A DNA stretch of 64,000 nt, taken from NCBI RefSeq assembly GCF_040796495.1, contig NZ_JBFNQN010000008.1:222072-286071 (forward strand). The letters are read 5' to 3'. Of the stretch, positions 27,490 through 36,528 are shown one piece after another; position 1 is the stretch's first letter, and each line of letters begins with the position of its first letter. Source of the DNA: Kineococcus endophyticus (GTDB lineage Bacteria > Actinomycetota > Actinomycetes > Actinomycetales > Kineococcaceae). Under the pieces are notes generated by a model, which saw only the letters and a list, made by a program, of their open reading frames with translations, ran no database searches and was not told the origin of the DNA. The translations under genes and the position numbers were made by a program.

Positions 27490-28224
27490 TCAGACCTCCG
27501 GGAGGGTGTCCAGCGGCCGGCCCGCGGCGATGCGGCCCAGCGCCGCGACGTCCACCTCGGCCAGCGACACGACGCGGCTGCGCCCCGGGGCGGCGGGGAT
27601 CGGCACCATGTGCGGGCACGCCAGGACGTGCGCCCCGGCCGCCTCCCCCGACGCCACGCCCGTCGGGGAGTCCTCCACGACCACGCAGTCCGCCGGGTCC
27701 ACGCCCAGCAGCTCGGCCGCCCGCAGGTACGGGTCCGGCGCCGGCTTGCCGCGCTCCACCTCGTCCCCGGCGACCACGACGGAGAAGGCGCCCGGCACCA
27801 TCGCCGCGACCGTCCCGGCGAGGCTGCGGTAGGACATCGTGACCAGCGCGCACGGCACCCCGGCCGCACCGAGGGCACGCAGCAACTCCAGTGCACCCGG
27901 TCGCCACACGACGGCCGCGCTCACCTGCGTGATGACCGCCGCGATGAGCTCGTCGACGACGGCGGCCGCGTCCAGCCGCGTGCCGGTCGTCCGCTCGACG
28001 TGCTCGGCCAGGACCCGTCCGGAGTCCGGCAGGGCGCTGCCCACCAGCTGCAGGGCCTGGTCGTGGCTCCACGTCGCCCCGTACCGGCCCAGCAGCGCCG
28101 TCTCGGCGGCGATCCAGTGCGGTTCGGTGTCGACCAGCGTGCCGTCCATGTCCCACAGCACTGCCGCGGGGAGCTGGACGGGTGTCTCGGAGGTGTGTCC
28201 GGTGGGCGCTTCGTGGGGACTCAT
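27490..28224 (-). CDS. HAD-superfamily phosphatase
   Basis: A 244-residue HAD hydrolase of the beta-phosphoglucomutase/phosphatase type. Motif I is LWDMDGTLVDTEP, motif II VTMS, motif III with the lysine in ERGKPAPDPYL, and motif IV VVVEDSPTGV. A four-helix cap lies after motif I. Small phosphorylated metabolites are the usual substrates. It diverges from the PAC2 gene, with only 25 bases between starts. Confidence 0.9.
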   Translation of the reverse strand: MSPHEAPTGHTSETPVQLPAAVLWDMDGTLVDTEPHWIAAETALLGRYGATWSHDQALQLVGSALPDSGRVLAEHVERTTGTRLDAAAVVDELIAAVITQVSAAVVWRPGALELLRALGAAGVPCALVTMSYRSLAGTVAAMVPGAFSVVVAGDEVERGKPAPDPYLRAAELLGVDPADCVVVEDSPTGVASGEAAGAHVLACPHMVPIPAAPGRSRVVSLAEVDVAALGRIAAGRPLDTLPEV

Positions 28225-28249
28225 CAGCCCCGGAGTCTAGGGTTGAGAC

Positions 28250-29122
28250 GTGCCAGAGCAGCCTGCCGACCCCACGACGGACGACCTCGTCCTGCGCAAC
28301 CCCGTCGTCATCGCGGCCTTCGAGGGGTGGAACGACGCGGGCGAGTCCGCCAGCCAGGCCGTCGCGCACCTGCACGACGTCTGGGACGCCACCGAGCTCA
28401 CCGAGTTCGACCCCGAGCTCTACCACGACTTCCAGGTCAACCGGCCGACCGTCCACTTCGACGACGACGGTCGCCGCCGCCTCACCTGGCCCACGACCCG
28501 CATCTCCGCGGTCCAGCTGCCCGACGGCCCCCGCGACGTGATCCTCGTGCGCGGCATCGAGCCCTCGATGCGCTGGCGCACGTACGCCCAGGAACTCGTC
28601 GACGTCGCCCGCACCCACCACGCCTCCCTCGTGCTGACCCTCGGCGCCCTCCTCGCCGACGTCCCGCACACCCGGCCCCTGCCGGTCACGTCCAGCTCCG
28701 AGGACCCCGAGCTCATCGAGAAGCTCGACATCGAGCCCTCCCGCTACGAGGGCCCCACCGGGATCGTCGGCGTCGTGCAGGACGCCGTCACCGCCGCGGG
28801 CATCCCGTCGGTGTCCCTGTGGGCCGCCATCCCCCACTACGTGGGCCAGCCGCCGTCGCCCAAGGGGACGCTCGCCCTGCTGCGCCGCATCGAGGAGATG
28901 CTCGACCTCTCGATCCCGCTCGACGAGCTGCCCGAGGACGCCCGCGCCTGGGAGCGCGGCGTCGACGAGCTCGCCGGGGAGGACGCCGAGATCGCCGAGT
29001 ACGTCCAGCAGCTCGAGGAGGCCAAGGACACCGCCGAGCTCCCCGAGGCCTCCGGCGAGGCCATCGCGCGGGAGTTCGAGCGCTACCTGCGCCGACGGGA
29101 CGACCCGCCGCGCCGCGGCTGA
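28250..29122 (+). CDS. PAC2 family protein (proteasome assembly chaperone-like)
   Basis: A 290-residue member of the PAC2 family, orthologous to mycobacterial Rv2125. The conserved features are VVIAAFEGWNDAGESASQAV at the start, ILVRGIEPSMRWRTYAQEL, and SVSLWAAIPHYVGQPPSPKG. Eukaryotic relatives help assemble 20S proteasomes; a role for bacterial members is not established, but position in the extended proteasome neighbourhood is suggestive. A long acidic C-terminal helix follows. GTG start with TAGGGT ending six bases upstream. Confidence 0.93.
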   Translation: MPEQPADPTTDDLVLRNPVVIAAFEGWNDAGESASQAVAHLHDVWDATELTEFDPELYHDFQVNRPTVHFDDDGRRRLTWPTTRISAVQLPDGPRDVILVRGIEPSMRWRTYAQELVDVARTHHASLVLTLGALLADVPHTRPLPVTSSSEDPELIEKLDIEPSRYEGPTGIVGVVQDAVTAAGIPSVSLWAAIPHYVGQPPSPKGTLALLRRIEEMLDLSIPLDELPEDARAWERGVDELAGEDAEIAEYVQQLEEAKDTAELPEASGEAIAREFERYLRRRDDPPRRG

Positions 29123-29243
29123 GGCTGACCCGCGGTGACCAGATCAGGCGATCTTCCCGGTTCACGTCACTCCGAGTGATCATCTGCGCCACCATGGCAC
29201 GTGCTGCACGGAGGGTCCGTGCACGCGTGGAGGAGGGGTCCTC

Positions 29244-29756
29244 GTGGGTTTCGCCGACGCAGTCAAGACCTGCCTGCGGAAGTACGCCGTGTTCTCGGGC
29301 CGCGCCCGCCGCTCGGAGTACTGGTACTTCCGGCTGTTCCTCGGCCTGCTCGGCCTCGTGCTCGGCATCGTCTTCGCCGTCGTGGCCGGGGCCATCGCCG
29401 GGGCCGCCGGGGCCAGCGGCTCCGACTCCGTCTCGGCCGGCGGCGGCATCGCCATCATCTTCCTGTACCTGCTCGTCTTCGCCGTGAGCCTCGCCGTGCT
29501 GCTGCCCAGCCTCGCGGCCGAGGCACGCCGTCTGCACGACACCGGCAAGTCGGCGTGGTGGATCCTCCTCGAACTGGTGCCCTTCGGTGGGATCGTCCTG
29601 ATCGTGTTCTGCGCCATGGACTCCACCCCCGGCCCGAACGAGCACGGCCCCAACCCCAAGGGCGTCGGCGGCGGGTACGGCCAGCCGCCCCAGTTCGGCG
29701 GGCCGAACCAGTACGGCCAGCCCGGCCAGTACGGCCAGCAGCCCGGCCAGTTCTGA
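29244..29756 (+). CDS. DUF805 membrane protein
   Basis: A 170-residue protein with three or four transmembrane helices and the family start FADAVKTCLRKYAVFSGRARRSEYW, followed by ARRLHDTGKSAWW. The C-terminal 35 residues are a hydrophilic Gly/Gln/Pro/Tyr repeat (GQPxQYG-like units), unusual in sequence and possibly exposed in the cytoplasm. The GTG start has GGAGGAGGGG upstream. A long hairpin ends the unit. Function unknown. Confidence 0.85.
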   Translation: MGFADAVKTCLRKYAVFSGRARRSEYWYFRLFLGLLGLVLGIVFAVVAGAIAGAAGASGSDSVSAGGGIAIIFLYLLVFAVSLAVLLPSLAAEARRLHDTGKSAWWILLELVPFGGIVLIVFCAMDSTPGPNEHGPNPKGVGGGYGQPPQFGGPNQYGQPGQYGQQPGQF

Positions 29757-29770
29757 GCCGTCCAGCACCA

Positions 29771-29811
29771 CGCCGAGGGGGCGGTCACGACACGTGACCG
29801 CCCCCGCGGCG
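29771..29811. terminator. Strong hairpin terminator after the DUF805 gene
   Basis: Two arms of 13 bases pair perfectly (GGGGGCGGTCACG with its complement) around the loop ACA. After one mismatch the stem continues for five more pairs (CGCCG/CGGCG). It starts 14 bases after the DUF805 stop and separates that gene from the AIM24 operon. Confidence 0.8.
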
Positions 29812-29893
29812 TTCCCGGACCGGCCCACGCCATGATGGGCTGACAGCAGTCCCGCAGTGCTCCCCGACCGTGCCGAACACCGAGGAGGAACTC

Positions 29894-30523
29894 GTGTCCT
29901 GGCGGCTCGAAACACCGCGCGTCCTCGTCGTCGACCTCGACGGGTCCAAGGGCAGCGCCGTGCGCGCCCAGACCGGCTCGATGGTCGCCTACGAGGGCGA
30001 CGTCCAGTTCAAGAACGCCGGGATGGGCGGTGGAGGGGGTCTGCGCGCCGCCTTCAAGCAGCGCGTCACCGGCGAGTCCCTGTCCCTCATGGAGGTCACC
30101 GGCCGCGGCACCGTCCACTTCGCCGTCGACGCCGGCTACGTCCTCGTCCTCGACCTCGCCGGCGACACCCTCAAGGCCGAGTCCGAGGGCCTGCTGTGCC
30201 TGCAGGACAGCCTGAAGACGGACGTCACCTTCACCGGGCTGCAGGGCGCCTCCAGCGGCCAGGGCCTGTTCACCACGACCGTCACCGGCCACGGCCAGGT
30301 CGCGCTGCTCTCCCTCGGCGGGCCGCCCATCGCCCTGCGCGTCACCCCGCAGACCCCGCTCGTCGTCGACCCCGACGCCTACATCGGCGCCGTCGGGAAC
30401 CTGTCGCAGTCCTTCGTCACCGACGTCTCCTGGCGCAACCTCATCGGCGAGAGCTCCGGCGAGGCGTTCTCGTTGCGGTTCGAGGGCCAGGGCGTCGTCT
30501 ACATCCAGCCCGAGGAGCGGTGA
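29894..30523 (+). CDS. AIM24 family protein, copy 1 of 3
   Basis: A 209-residue beta-rich protein of the AIM24 (DUF124) family, similar in fold to TRAP-like beta propellers; the cellular role in bacteria is not known. Conserved pieces include GSMVAYEGDVQF, GTVHFAVDAGYVLVLDL and SGQGLFTTTVTGHGQVAL. The GTG at 29894 is preferred because GGAGGA lies five bases upstream; an in-frame GTG 24 bases earlier lacks this. Its stop overlaps the ATG of copy 2 (TGATG). Confidence 0.85.
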   Translation: MSWRLETPRVLVVDLDGSKGSAVRAQTGSMVAYEGDVQFKNAGMGGGGGLRAAFKQRVTGESLSLMEVTGRGTVHFAVDAGYVLVLDLAGDTLKAESEGLLCLQDSLKTDVTFTGLQGASSGQGLFTTTVTGHGQVALLSLGGPPIALRVTPQTPLVVDPDAYIGAVGNLSQSFVTDVSWRNLIGESSGEAFSLRFEGQGVVYIQPEER

Positions 30524-31191
30524 TGGCGTTCACCAAGGTCACCTCCAAGGTCGTCCTGGCCGAGGTCCGTCCCGGCGCCGAGGTCCTCGCCCGCCGCGGC
30601 GCGATGCTCGCCACCAGCGGCCAGATCGCCTTCTCCCCCGTCGTCGGCGGGCCCGGCGGCGGCGCCTACGGCGGCGGCATCGCCTCGGCGCTCGCACGCG
30701 GCATGCAGGGCGAGGCGGTCCCGCTCATGGTCGCCGAGGGCAACGGCACGGTGCACTACGGCTTCCGCGGCCACCACGTCACCGTCATCGACCTCGACGG
30801 CTCCCAGCCGATGTCGGTCGAGGCCGACCGGTTGCTCGCCCACGACGCGAACATGTCCAGCTCCGTGGTGTTCCTCGGCCAGCAGGGCGGGCTGCGCGGC
30901 GCGGTGCGGGGAGCGGTGACGGGCCAGGGCCTGTTCACCACCCAGCTGTCCGGCCGCGGCACCGTCGCGGTCCTGTCCCACGGCGGCACCTTCGCCCTGC
31001 AGGTCGGCGGGAACCGCCAGGTCGTCGTCGACCCGCAGGCGTACGTCGCGCACGTCGGGAACCTCCGCCTCGACGTGGCGACGGCGCTGTCGTGGCGCGA
31101 CGCCGTGGGCCGCGGGTCCGGGGAAGGCGTGCAGCTCAAGGTGTCCGGCGAGGGCACCGTCTACGTCCAGGCGAGCGAGGAGAAGCTCTGA
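30523..31191 (+). CDS. AIM24 family protein, copy 2 of 3
   Basis: A 222-residue paralogue of its neighbours, with [32 protein letters not shown] and [19 protein letters not shown] corresponding to the same positions in copy 1. It shares one base with the stop codon before it and one with the start codon after it, so the three proteins are translated in step and may form a hetero-oligomer. No signal peptide is seen. Confidence 0.85.
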   Translation: MAFTKVTSKVVLAEVRPGAEVLARRGAMLATSGQIAFSPVVGGPGGGAYGGGIASALARGMQGEAVPLMVAEGNGTVHYGFRGHHVTVIDLDGSQPMSVEADRLLAHDANMSSSVVFLGQQGGLRGAVRGAVTGQGLFTTQLSGRGTVAVLSHGGTFALQVGGNRQVVVDPQAYVAHVGNLRLDVATALSWRDAVGRGSGEGVQLKVSGEGTVYVQASEEKL

Positions 31192-31964
31192 TGGCCTCCA
31201 CCAGCCCCCAGCCCCTCGACCCGCAGACGCTGCCGGACCACGACAACCTGCCGGACAACCCGTACGCCTACTGCGTGCGGCTCACCGGACCGCTGTTCAT
31301 GCAGACCGGACGGATGATCGCCTACTACCCCGCCGGCGGCGGGACGATCCGGTTCGAACCGCTGACGGCGACGTCGATGACGGCCATGGTCGCCTCGAAG
31401 TTCTCCTCCCCGCTCTACAGCCGGGACTGGGTCGTGGCGAACGGTCAGGGCCACGTCCTGCTCGGCGACCGCGGGTACGACATCAACTCCTACGACCTCG
31501 ACGACGGGAACCTCACCGTCCGCGCCGCGAACCTGCTGGCGTTCGACGCGAGCCTGGAGCTGAAGGAGTCGATCATCCCGGGGTTCCTCACCCTCATCGG
31601 GACGGGGAAGTTCCTCGCGAGCTCCTCGGGGCCGGTCATCTTCGTCGAACCTCCGGTCCGGGTGGATCCGGAGGCGCTCGTCGGCTGGGCGGACTGCCCC
31701 GCACCCTCCCAGCACTTCGACGCGGGCTGGATGGGGCACTTCCTCGGCGCGGCCCGTGGCGCACTCTTCGGGACGCGGTCCGGGGAGGAGCGCCAGTACG
31801 ACTTCACCGGCGCCGGCACCGTCCTGCTGCAGAGCTCGGAACGGATGCTGGAGGACCCGCAGGTCGTGCGGCGGCTCGAGGGCGAGGTGCACCAGCTGGG
31901 GCCCAACCAGTTGCGGCACCTGGCCGGGGTCATCCAGCAGCAGCTCACCCAGCACCAGCAGTGA
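31191..31964 (+). CDS. AIM24 family protein, copy 3 of 3 (divergent)
   Basis: A 257-residue AIM24 protein that is more divergent than copies 1 and 2. The core ([55 protein letters not shown]) is recognisable, and a C-terminal helical extension (about 35 residues, ending in a Gln-rich QQQLTQHQQ) is added. The stop overlaps the GTG of the M19 dipeptidase, extending the operon. Confidence 0.83.
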   Translation: MASTSPQPLDPQTLPDHDNLPDNPYAYCVRLTGPLFMQTGRMIAYYPAGGGTIRFEPLTATSMTAMVASKFSSPLYSRDWVVANGQGHVLLGDRGYDINSYDLDDGNLTVRAANLLAFDASLELKESIIPGFLTLIGTGKFLASSSGPVIFVEPPVRVDPEALVGWADCPAPSQHFDAGWMGHFLGAARGALFGTRSGEERQYDFTGAGTVLLQSSERMLEDPQVVRRLEGEVHQLGPNQLRHLAGVIQQQLTQHQQ

Positions 31965-32977
31965 CCGTGGACCTGTGGCGCGAGGTGCTCGCCACCCACC
32001 CGGTGTTCGACGGGCACAACGACCTGGCCTGGGAAGTGCGCGAGCGGTTCGGGTCCGACCCCGTCGCGGCCGGGCTGCTCGACCAGCCGACCCTGCACAC
32101 CGACGTCCCCCGGCTGCGCGCCGGGGGCGTCGGGGCGCAGTTCTGGTCGGTGTACGTGCCCTCGACCTGGGACCCGGCGGCGGCGACCGTCGCGGTGCTG
32201 GAACAGGTCGACGTGGTGCGCCGCGTCGTCACCGCGCACCCGGACGTCTTCGGGTGGACGCCCACGGCGGCGGCCGTGCGTGAGGCGGTGGCCGCCGGAC
32301 GCATCGCCTCCCTCGTCGGCGCCGAGGGCGGGCACTCCATCGCCGGGTCGCTGGGTGTCCTGCGGGAACTGCGTCGCGCCGGCCTGGCGTACATGACGCT
32401 GACGCACAACGACAACACCCCGTGGGCGGCCTCGGCGACGGGTGAGCCCGTCGACCACGGTCTGACGGACTTCGGCCACGACGTCGTCCGCGAGATGAAC
32501 CGGACCGGCGTGCTCGTGGACCTCTCCCACGTCCACGAGCGCACCATGCACGACGCGCTCGACACGACGACGCGGCCCGTCCTGTTCTCGCACTCCTCGT
32601 GCCGGGCGGTCACCGACCACCCCCGCAACGTGCCGGACGGCGTCCTGGAACGCCTGCCGCACAACGGAGGCGTCCTCATGGTGACGTTCGTCCCGGCCTT
32701 CGTGGCGGCCCCCGGCGCCGACCGGGCGCGGCTGGAGGACGTCGTCCGCCACCTCGAGCACGCCCGCGAGGTCGTGGGCGTCGAGCACGTGGGCCTCGGC
32801 GGCGACTACGACGGCACCGACGCGTTCCCCGACGGACTGCAGGACGTGTCCTGCTACCCCGCGCTGCTGCAGGCCCTCGCCGACCGCGGTTGGTCGGCCG
32901 CGGACCTGCGGGCCCTCACGTCCGGCAACGCCCTGCGCGTCCTGGAGGAGGCGCAGGACGGCACGTCCGTCGACTAG
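31961..32977 (+). CDS. M19 (renal-type) dipeptidase
   Basis: A 338-residue zinc dipeptidase with a TIM-barrel fold. Metal ligands appear as HND in [12 protein letters not shown], the glutamate in GAEGGHSI and histidines in LFSHSSCRA and neighbouring segments; [15 protein letters not shown] is the conserved C-terminal loop. Family members cleave dipeptides, including D-residue ones. Coupled to the AIM24 genes by a four-base overlap. Its stop shares CTAG with that of the convergent mshC. Confidence 0.92.
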   Translation: MTVDLWREVLATHPVFDGHNDLAWEVRERFGSDPVAAGLLDQPTLHTDVPRLRAGGVGAQFWSVYVPSTWDPAAATVAVLEQVDVVRRVVTAHPDVFGWTPTAAAVREAVAAGRIASLVGAEGGHSIAGSLGVLRELRRAGLAYMTLTHNDNTPWAASATGEPVDHGLTDFGHDVVREMNRTGVLVDLSHVHERTMHDALDTTTRPVLFSHSSCRAVTDHPRNVPDGVLERLPHNGGVLMVTFVPAFVAAPGADRARLEDVVRHLEHAREVVGVEHVGLGGDYDGTDAFPDGLQDVSCYPALLQALADRGWSAADLRALTSGNALRVLEEAQDGTSVD

Positions 32978-34227
32978 CGGGCGAGTTCCACCCCGAGCAG
33001 CGCGGCGACCAGGTCGCGGACCAGGGCCGGGGACCCGGTCTCGTCGCCGTCGCCCGCCGCCACCCAGGCGTCGACGGCTGCGACGGCCCCGGGGGCGTCG
33101 AGGTCGTCGGCGAGGCGTTCGCGCACCGTCGCCAGCAGCTCGTCCGCGGGCGGACCGGACGGGCGGGCGACGGCGGCGCTCCACGCCGCGAACCGCTCGC
33201 GCGCCGTGGCGAGGACCTCGTCGGTCCACTCCCACTCGCTGCGCCAGTGGTGCGCGACGATCGCGAGCCGGACGGCGCCGGGCTCGACCCCGGCCGCCCG
33301 GAGCTTGGAGACGAGCACGAGGTTGCCCTTGGACTTGCTCATCTTCTCGCCGTCGAAGGCGACCATGCCCGAGTGCGCGTAGGCGCGGGCGAACGGACGG
33401 GACTCCGGTCGCAGCAGGTGCGCGTGCGAGGCACCCATCTCGTGGTGCGGGAAGACCAGGTCCGAGCCACCGGCCTGCACGTCGATGGGCATCCCCAGGT
33501 GCTCCAGGGCGATCGCCGTGCACTCCACGTGCCAGCCCGGGCGGCCGCGGCCGAGGTCACCGGCGTCCCACGCGGGTTCGCCCTCGCGCTCGACCCGCCA
33601 CAGCAACGGGTCCAGCGGGTCGCGCTTGCCGGGACGCTGCGGGTCGCCGCCGCGCTCTGCGGACAGCGCGAGCATCGTCTCGCGGTCGTAGCCGCCGACC
33701 TCGCCGAACGCCACGTCGGAGGCGACCGGGAAGTACACGTCGCCGTCCGGCCCGCCGTCGACGCCCGGCACCCGGTAGGCCGCACCAGCGGCGAGCAGGT
33801 CCCGCACGGCCGCGGACACGAGGTCGACGGCCTCGACGACGCCGAGGTACTCCTGGGGCGGGACGACGGACAGCGCCTCCATGTCGGCGCGGAACAGGTC
33901 GATCTGGGACGCCGCGAGGTCGCGCCAGTCGACTCCCGTGGCGGTCGCACGCTCGAGCAGCGGGTCGTCGACGTCGGTGACGTTCTGCACGTAGCGCACG
34001 TCGAGACCCGCGTCGCGCCAGGCGCGGCCCAGGAGGTCGAAGGCGACGTAGGTGTTGGCGTGGCCCAGGTGCGTCGCGTCGTACGGGGTGATGCCGCAGA
34101 CGTAGAGCGTCGCGGTGCCCTCCTCCGGGCCGACCGGGACGACCTCGCCGAGCGAGGTGTCGTGGAGGTGGACGCGAGGCCCCCGACCGGGCAGGGACGG
34201 GACGGCGGGGACGGGCCAGGAACGCAC
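32974..34227 (-). CDS. mshC: Cysteine:glucosaminyl-inositol ligase (mycothiol synthesis)
   Basis: A 417-residue ATP-dependent ligase that joins cysteine to GlcN-inositol, the third step of mycothiol synthesis. It is built like a class-I cysteinyl-tRNA synthetase without the anticodon domain: HLGH (HIGH motif) at residues 53-56, zinc-binding Cys44 in [10 protein letters not shown] with WHVECTAIA, and KMSKSKGN. The N-terminal [15 protein letters not shown] is typical for MshC and not CysS. GTG start with TAGGTT ending six bases upstream. It follows the SCO1664-type gene. Confidence 0.96.
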   Translation of the reverse strand: MRSWPVPAVPSLPGRGPRVHLHDTSLGEVVPVGPEEGTATLYVCGITPYDATHLGHANTYVAFDLLGRAWRDAGLDVRYVQNVTDVDDPLLERATATGVDWRDLAASQIDLFRADMEALSVVPPQEYLGVVEAVDLVSAAVRDLLAAGAAYRVPGVDGGPDGDVYFPVASDVAFGEVGGYDRETMLALSAERGGDPQRPGKRDPLDPLLWRVEREGEPAWDAGDLGRGRPGWHVECTAIALEHLGMPIDVQAGGSDLVFPHHEMGASHAHLLRPESRPFARAYAHSGMVAFDGEKMSKSKGNLVLVSKLRAAGVEPGAVRLAIVAHHWRSEWEWTDEVLATARERFAAWSAAVARPSGPPADELLATVRERLADDLDAPGAVAAVDAWVAAGDGDETGSPALVRDLVAALLGVELAR

Positions 34228-34250
34228 GGGCCGAACCTACCTGGCGCTCG

Positions 34251-35099
34251 TCAGAAGGGCGGCCACGGGATGGTCCGGTGCCCGCGGGGCCGGGGCAGCC
34301 GGTCCGCCGTCAGCAGCTTGGCGGTCCGTTCCAGCGTCGCGACGACCTCCTCGACGACGAGCAGCTCGCCCAGCAGGTCCCCGAGCGGGCCGTCGAGGTC
34401 GGCGACGAGGACGCTGAGGACCTCGCGCTCCTCGGCCAGCAGCCGCGTCCCGCCGAACCCCCACAGCACCGTCCGCAGCTTGGGTTCCTCGTGGAAGGTC
34501 AGCCCGTGGTCCACGCCGTGCACCGCGCCGGACCACCCCGGCAGGACGTGCCCGCCCTTGCGGTCGGCGTTGTTCAGGACGACGTCCAGGACGGCCATCC
34601 GCCGCAGCCGCAGGTCGTCGGCGTGCACGAGCGAGACGGGACGGCCCGCGCCGTCCTCCGCCTCCAGCACCGTCAGCCAGCCGGGTTCGACCTGGCGCGG
34701 CGGCAGGATGTCCACCAGCCCCGCGCCCGGGGACGGCAGCACGACCTCGGCGGCGTCGGCCGGGTCCGCGCCGTCCTGCTGCAACCACAGCTGCACCGAC
34801 CCCGGCCCGAGCGGCCCGTCGCGGAAGACGGTGGGCGGCACCACGTTCCACCCCGTCGTCGCCGAGACCGCGTAGGAGGCCACCTCGCGGCGGGCGAGGG
34901 TGTCGTCCGGGAAGTCCCACAGGGGGCGTTCCCCGGAGACGGGCTTGTAGACGCACGCGAGCTCGCCCTCGTCCGTCGTGACGGTGGCGTACAGCGTGGC
35001 GTTCGACGCGTCCGCGAGCCGGCCGCGGATCTGCAGCTCCCCCGCGGCGAGCCGGACGAGGGCCTCCTGCTCGTCGACTCCGGCGAACGTCGCGCTCAG
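34251..35099 (-). CDS. SCO1664 family (phosphatidylinositol-kinase-like) protein
   Basis: About 282 residues, with the family core GRLADASNATLYATV, CVYKPVSGERPLWDFPDDTLARREVASY and DVVLNNADRKGGHVL followed by VHGVDHGLTFHEEPKLRTVLW, which together make a PI3/4-kinase-like active site (the DRK and DHG elements). Function is not established; it is always near mshC and DUF3090. No ATG, GTG or TTG lies between the end of the DUF3090 gene and the conserved region. The likely start is CTG at 35099, overlapping the DUF3090 stop as CTGA; the next in-frame GTG is about 60 bases inside DUF3090. Confidence 0.85.
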   Translation of the reverse strand: MSATFAGVDEQEALVRLAAGELQIRGRLADASNATLYATVTTDEGELACVYKPVSGERPLWDFPDDTLARREVASYAVSATTGWNVVPPTVFRDGPLGPGSVQLWLQQDGADPADAAEVVLPSPGAGLVDILPPRQVEPGWLTVLEAEDGAGRPVSLVHADDLRLRRMAVLDVVLNNADRKGGHVLPGWSGAVHGVDHGLTFHEEPKLRTVLWGFGGTRLLAEEREVLSVLVADLDGPLGDLLGELLVVEEVVATLERTAKLLTADRLPRPRGHRTIPWPPF

Positions 35100-35644
35100 C
35101 GCCGGTACCCGTTCGCGCGCGGGCAGACGTGACCGGCCGGGTCCAGCGGGCCGGCGCAGAACGGGCACGGCGGACGGCCGGCCGCCACGAGCGCCAGCGC
35201 CCGCGCCGCGAACGCGCGGGCGGCGGCCCCGTCGAGGGACACGCGCAGGAGGTTCTGGTGCGGCGCGGGTTCGGGCTGCTCCGGGTCCACCTCCTCCTCG
35301 CTGACCTCGAAGCACTCGATGACCACGACGTCGCGTTCGCCGTCCCACGCCAGGCTCATCGTCCCGACGCGGAACTCCTCCTCGATGGGCAGGTCGAGCG
35401 GCGCGGTGTCCTCGGTGCCCGCGGGGGGCATCGCGGGGACGGGCGCGGCACCGCCCGAGCGGCGGACGATCTCGTCGAGGAGCTCGCCGACGCGTTCGGC
35501 CAGGGCGGAGACCTGCGTCTTCTCCAGCGCCACGGACGTCAGACGTGCACCGGCCCTGGCCTGCAGGAAGAACGTGCGCTGACCCGGTTGACCGACGGTG
35601 CCCGCGACGAAGCGCTCGGGCGGGTCGTACTCGTGCACGGGCAT
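35096..35644 (-). CDS. DUF3090 family protein
   Basis: A 182-residue actinobacterial protein of unknown function, matching the family start PVHEYDPPERFVAGTVGQPGQRTFFLQA. The C-terminal segment PPCPFCAGPLDPAGHVCPRANGYRR has a CxxC...C pattern likely to bind zinc. ATG start, with TAGGGT ending seven bases upstream. It lies between the histidine phosphatase gene (10-base gap) and the SCO1664 gene (overlap), in the order seen around Rv2133c-Rv2135c. Confidence 0.92.
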   Translation of the reverse strand: MPVHEYDPPERFVAGTVGQPGQRTFFLQARAGARLTSVALEKTQVSALAERVGELLDEIVRRSGGAAPVPAMPPAGTEDTAPLDLPIEEEFRVGTMSLAWDGERDVVVIECFEVSEEEVDPEQPEPAPHQNLLRVSLDGAAARAFAARALALVAAGRPPCPFCAGPLDPAGHVCPRANGYRR

Positions 35645-35654
35645 GGCTCCGACC

Positions 35655-36383
35655 CTACGCCGCGCCCGTGCTGCCGCCGACGACCGCGTCACTGCTCGCG
35701 GGGCGGCGCGTCGAGCGGCGCTTCTTCTTCGCCGGCGCGAAGCCCGCGAGGTCCCCGCCGGAGTCGTTCATCCGCAGGACGAAGGGACGCAGCGGCGCGT
35801 AGCGCACGACCGACACCGAGCACGGGTCGACGGACAGCCGCTGGAAGAGGTCGAGGTGCATGCCGAGGGCGTCGGCGAGGACCGCCTTGATGACGTCCCC
35901 GTGGCTCACGGCCACCCACACCGCGTCGTCCCCGTGCTCGGCCGCGACACGGGCGTCGTGCTCCCGCACGGCCTCCAGCGCCCGGTGCTGCATCGTCGCG
36001 AGGCCCTCGCCACCCTCGCCGGGGAAGACGGCTGCCGACGGGTGCGACTGCACGGTCCGCCACAGCGGTTCCTTGGCGAGGTCCTTCAGCGCCTTGCCCG
36101 TCCAGTCGCCGTACTTGCACTCCCCCAGCCGGTCCTCGGTGCGCACCGGGGGCCGCGCTCCGGTCGGGCCGTCGACGGCGCGCAGCGCCTCCGCCGTCTC
36201 CTGGCAGCGTTCCAACGGCGAGACGACGACGTCGGCGACCGGCACCGGCGCCAGCCGTCGCGCCAGCGCCTCCGCCTGGGCCCGACCGGTGTCGTCGAGG
36301 TGCACCCCCGGTGTCCACCCGGCGAGGACGGCGGCGGTGTTGGCGGTGCTGCGGCCGTGGCGGACGAGCAGGAGGGTCGGCAC
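35655..36383 (-). CDS. Histidine phosphatase (MSMEG_4193/Rv2135c-like)
   Basis: A 242-residue phosphatase with TLLLVRHGRSTANTAAVLAGWTPGVHLDDTGRAQA at the N-terminus, SPLERCQETAEAL, and VAVSHGDVIKAVLADALG holding the second catalytic histidine. A basic tail (KKKRRSTRR) ends the protein. GTG start, chosen because TACAGT ends seven bases upstream. Order with DUF3090, the SCO1664 family and mshC is conserved in actinobacteria. Substrate not known. Confidence 0.92.
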   Translation of the reverse strand: MPTLLLVRHGRSTANTAAVLAGWTPGVHLDDTGRAQAEALARRLAPVPVADVVVSPLERCQETAEALRAVDGPTGARPPVRTEDRLGECKYGDWTGKALKDLAKEPLWRTVQSHPSAAVFPGEGGEGLATMQHRALEAVREHDARVAAEHGDDAVWVAVSHGDVIKAVLADALGMHLDLFQRLSVDPCSVSVVRYAPLRPFVLRMNDSGGDLAGFAPAKKKRRSTRRPASSDAVVGGSTGAA

Positions 36384-36445
36384 GGCCCCCACTGTAGGGG
36401 CGTGGTTGGCCCGTAGCTTCGGCGACCGGTCACGGTGGAGGCAGC

Positions 36446-36479
36446 TCATTAATTCCGGTAACTGAACTTCCGTTGTCAT
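36446..36479. promoter_or_regulatory. AT-rich island ahead of corA
   Basis: About 34 bases (CATTAATTCCGGTAACTGAA and onward) are far richer in A/T than anything nearby and lie in the divergent region between the phosphatase and corA. TTCCG occurs twice, 15 bases apart. It could hold an activator site or UP-like element; no known regulator site is recognised. Confidence 0.35.
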
Positions 36480-36513
36480 CGCGCGGCACAGGAAGCCAGG
36501 GCACGATGTCGCC

Positions 36514-36528
36514 GTGATTGCTCAGTGA
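36514..36528 (+). CDS. Candidate 4-codon leader ORF ahead of corA
   Basis: GTG ATT GCT CAG TGA reads VIAQ. CACGAT ends six bases before it, and its TGA overlaps the GTG of corA as GTGA, the same layout as the leader ORFs before the M50 protease and the ABC exporter. Its shortness makes it weak alone. Confidence 0.25.
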   Translation: MIAQ

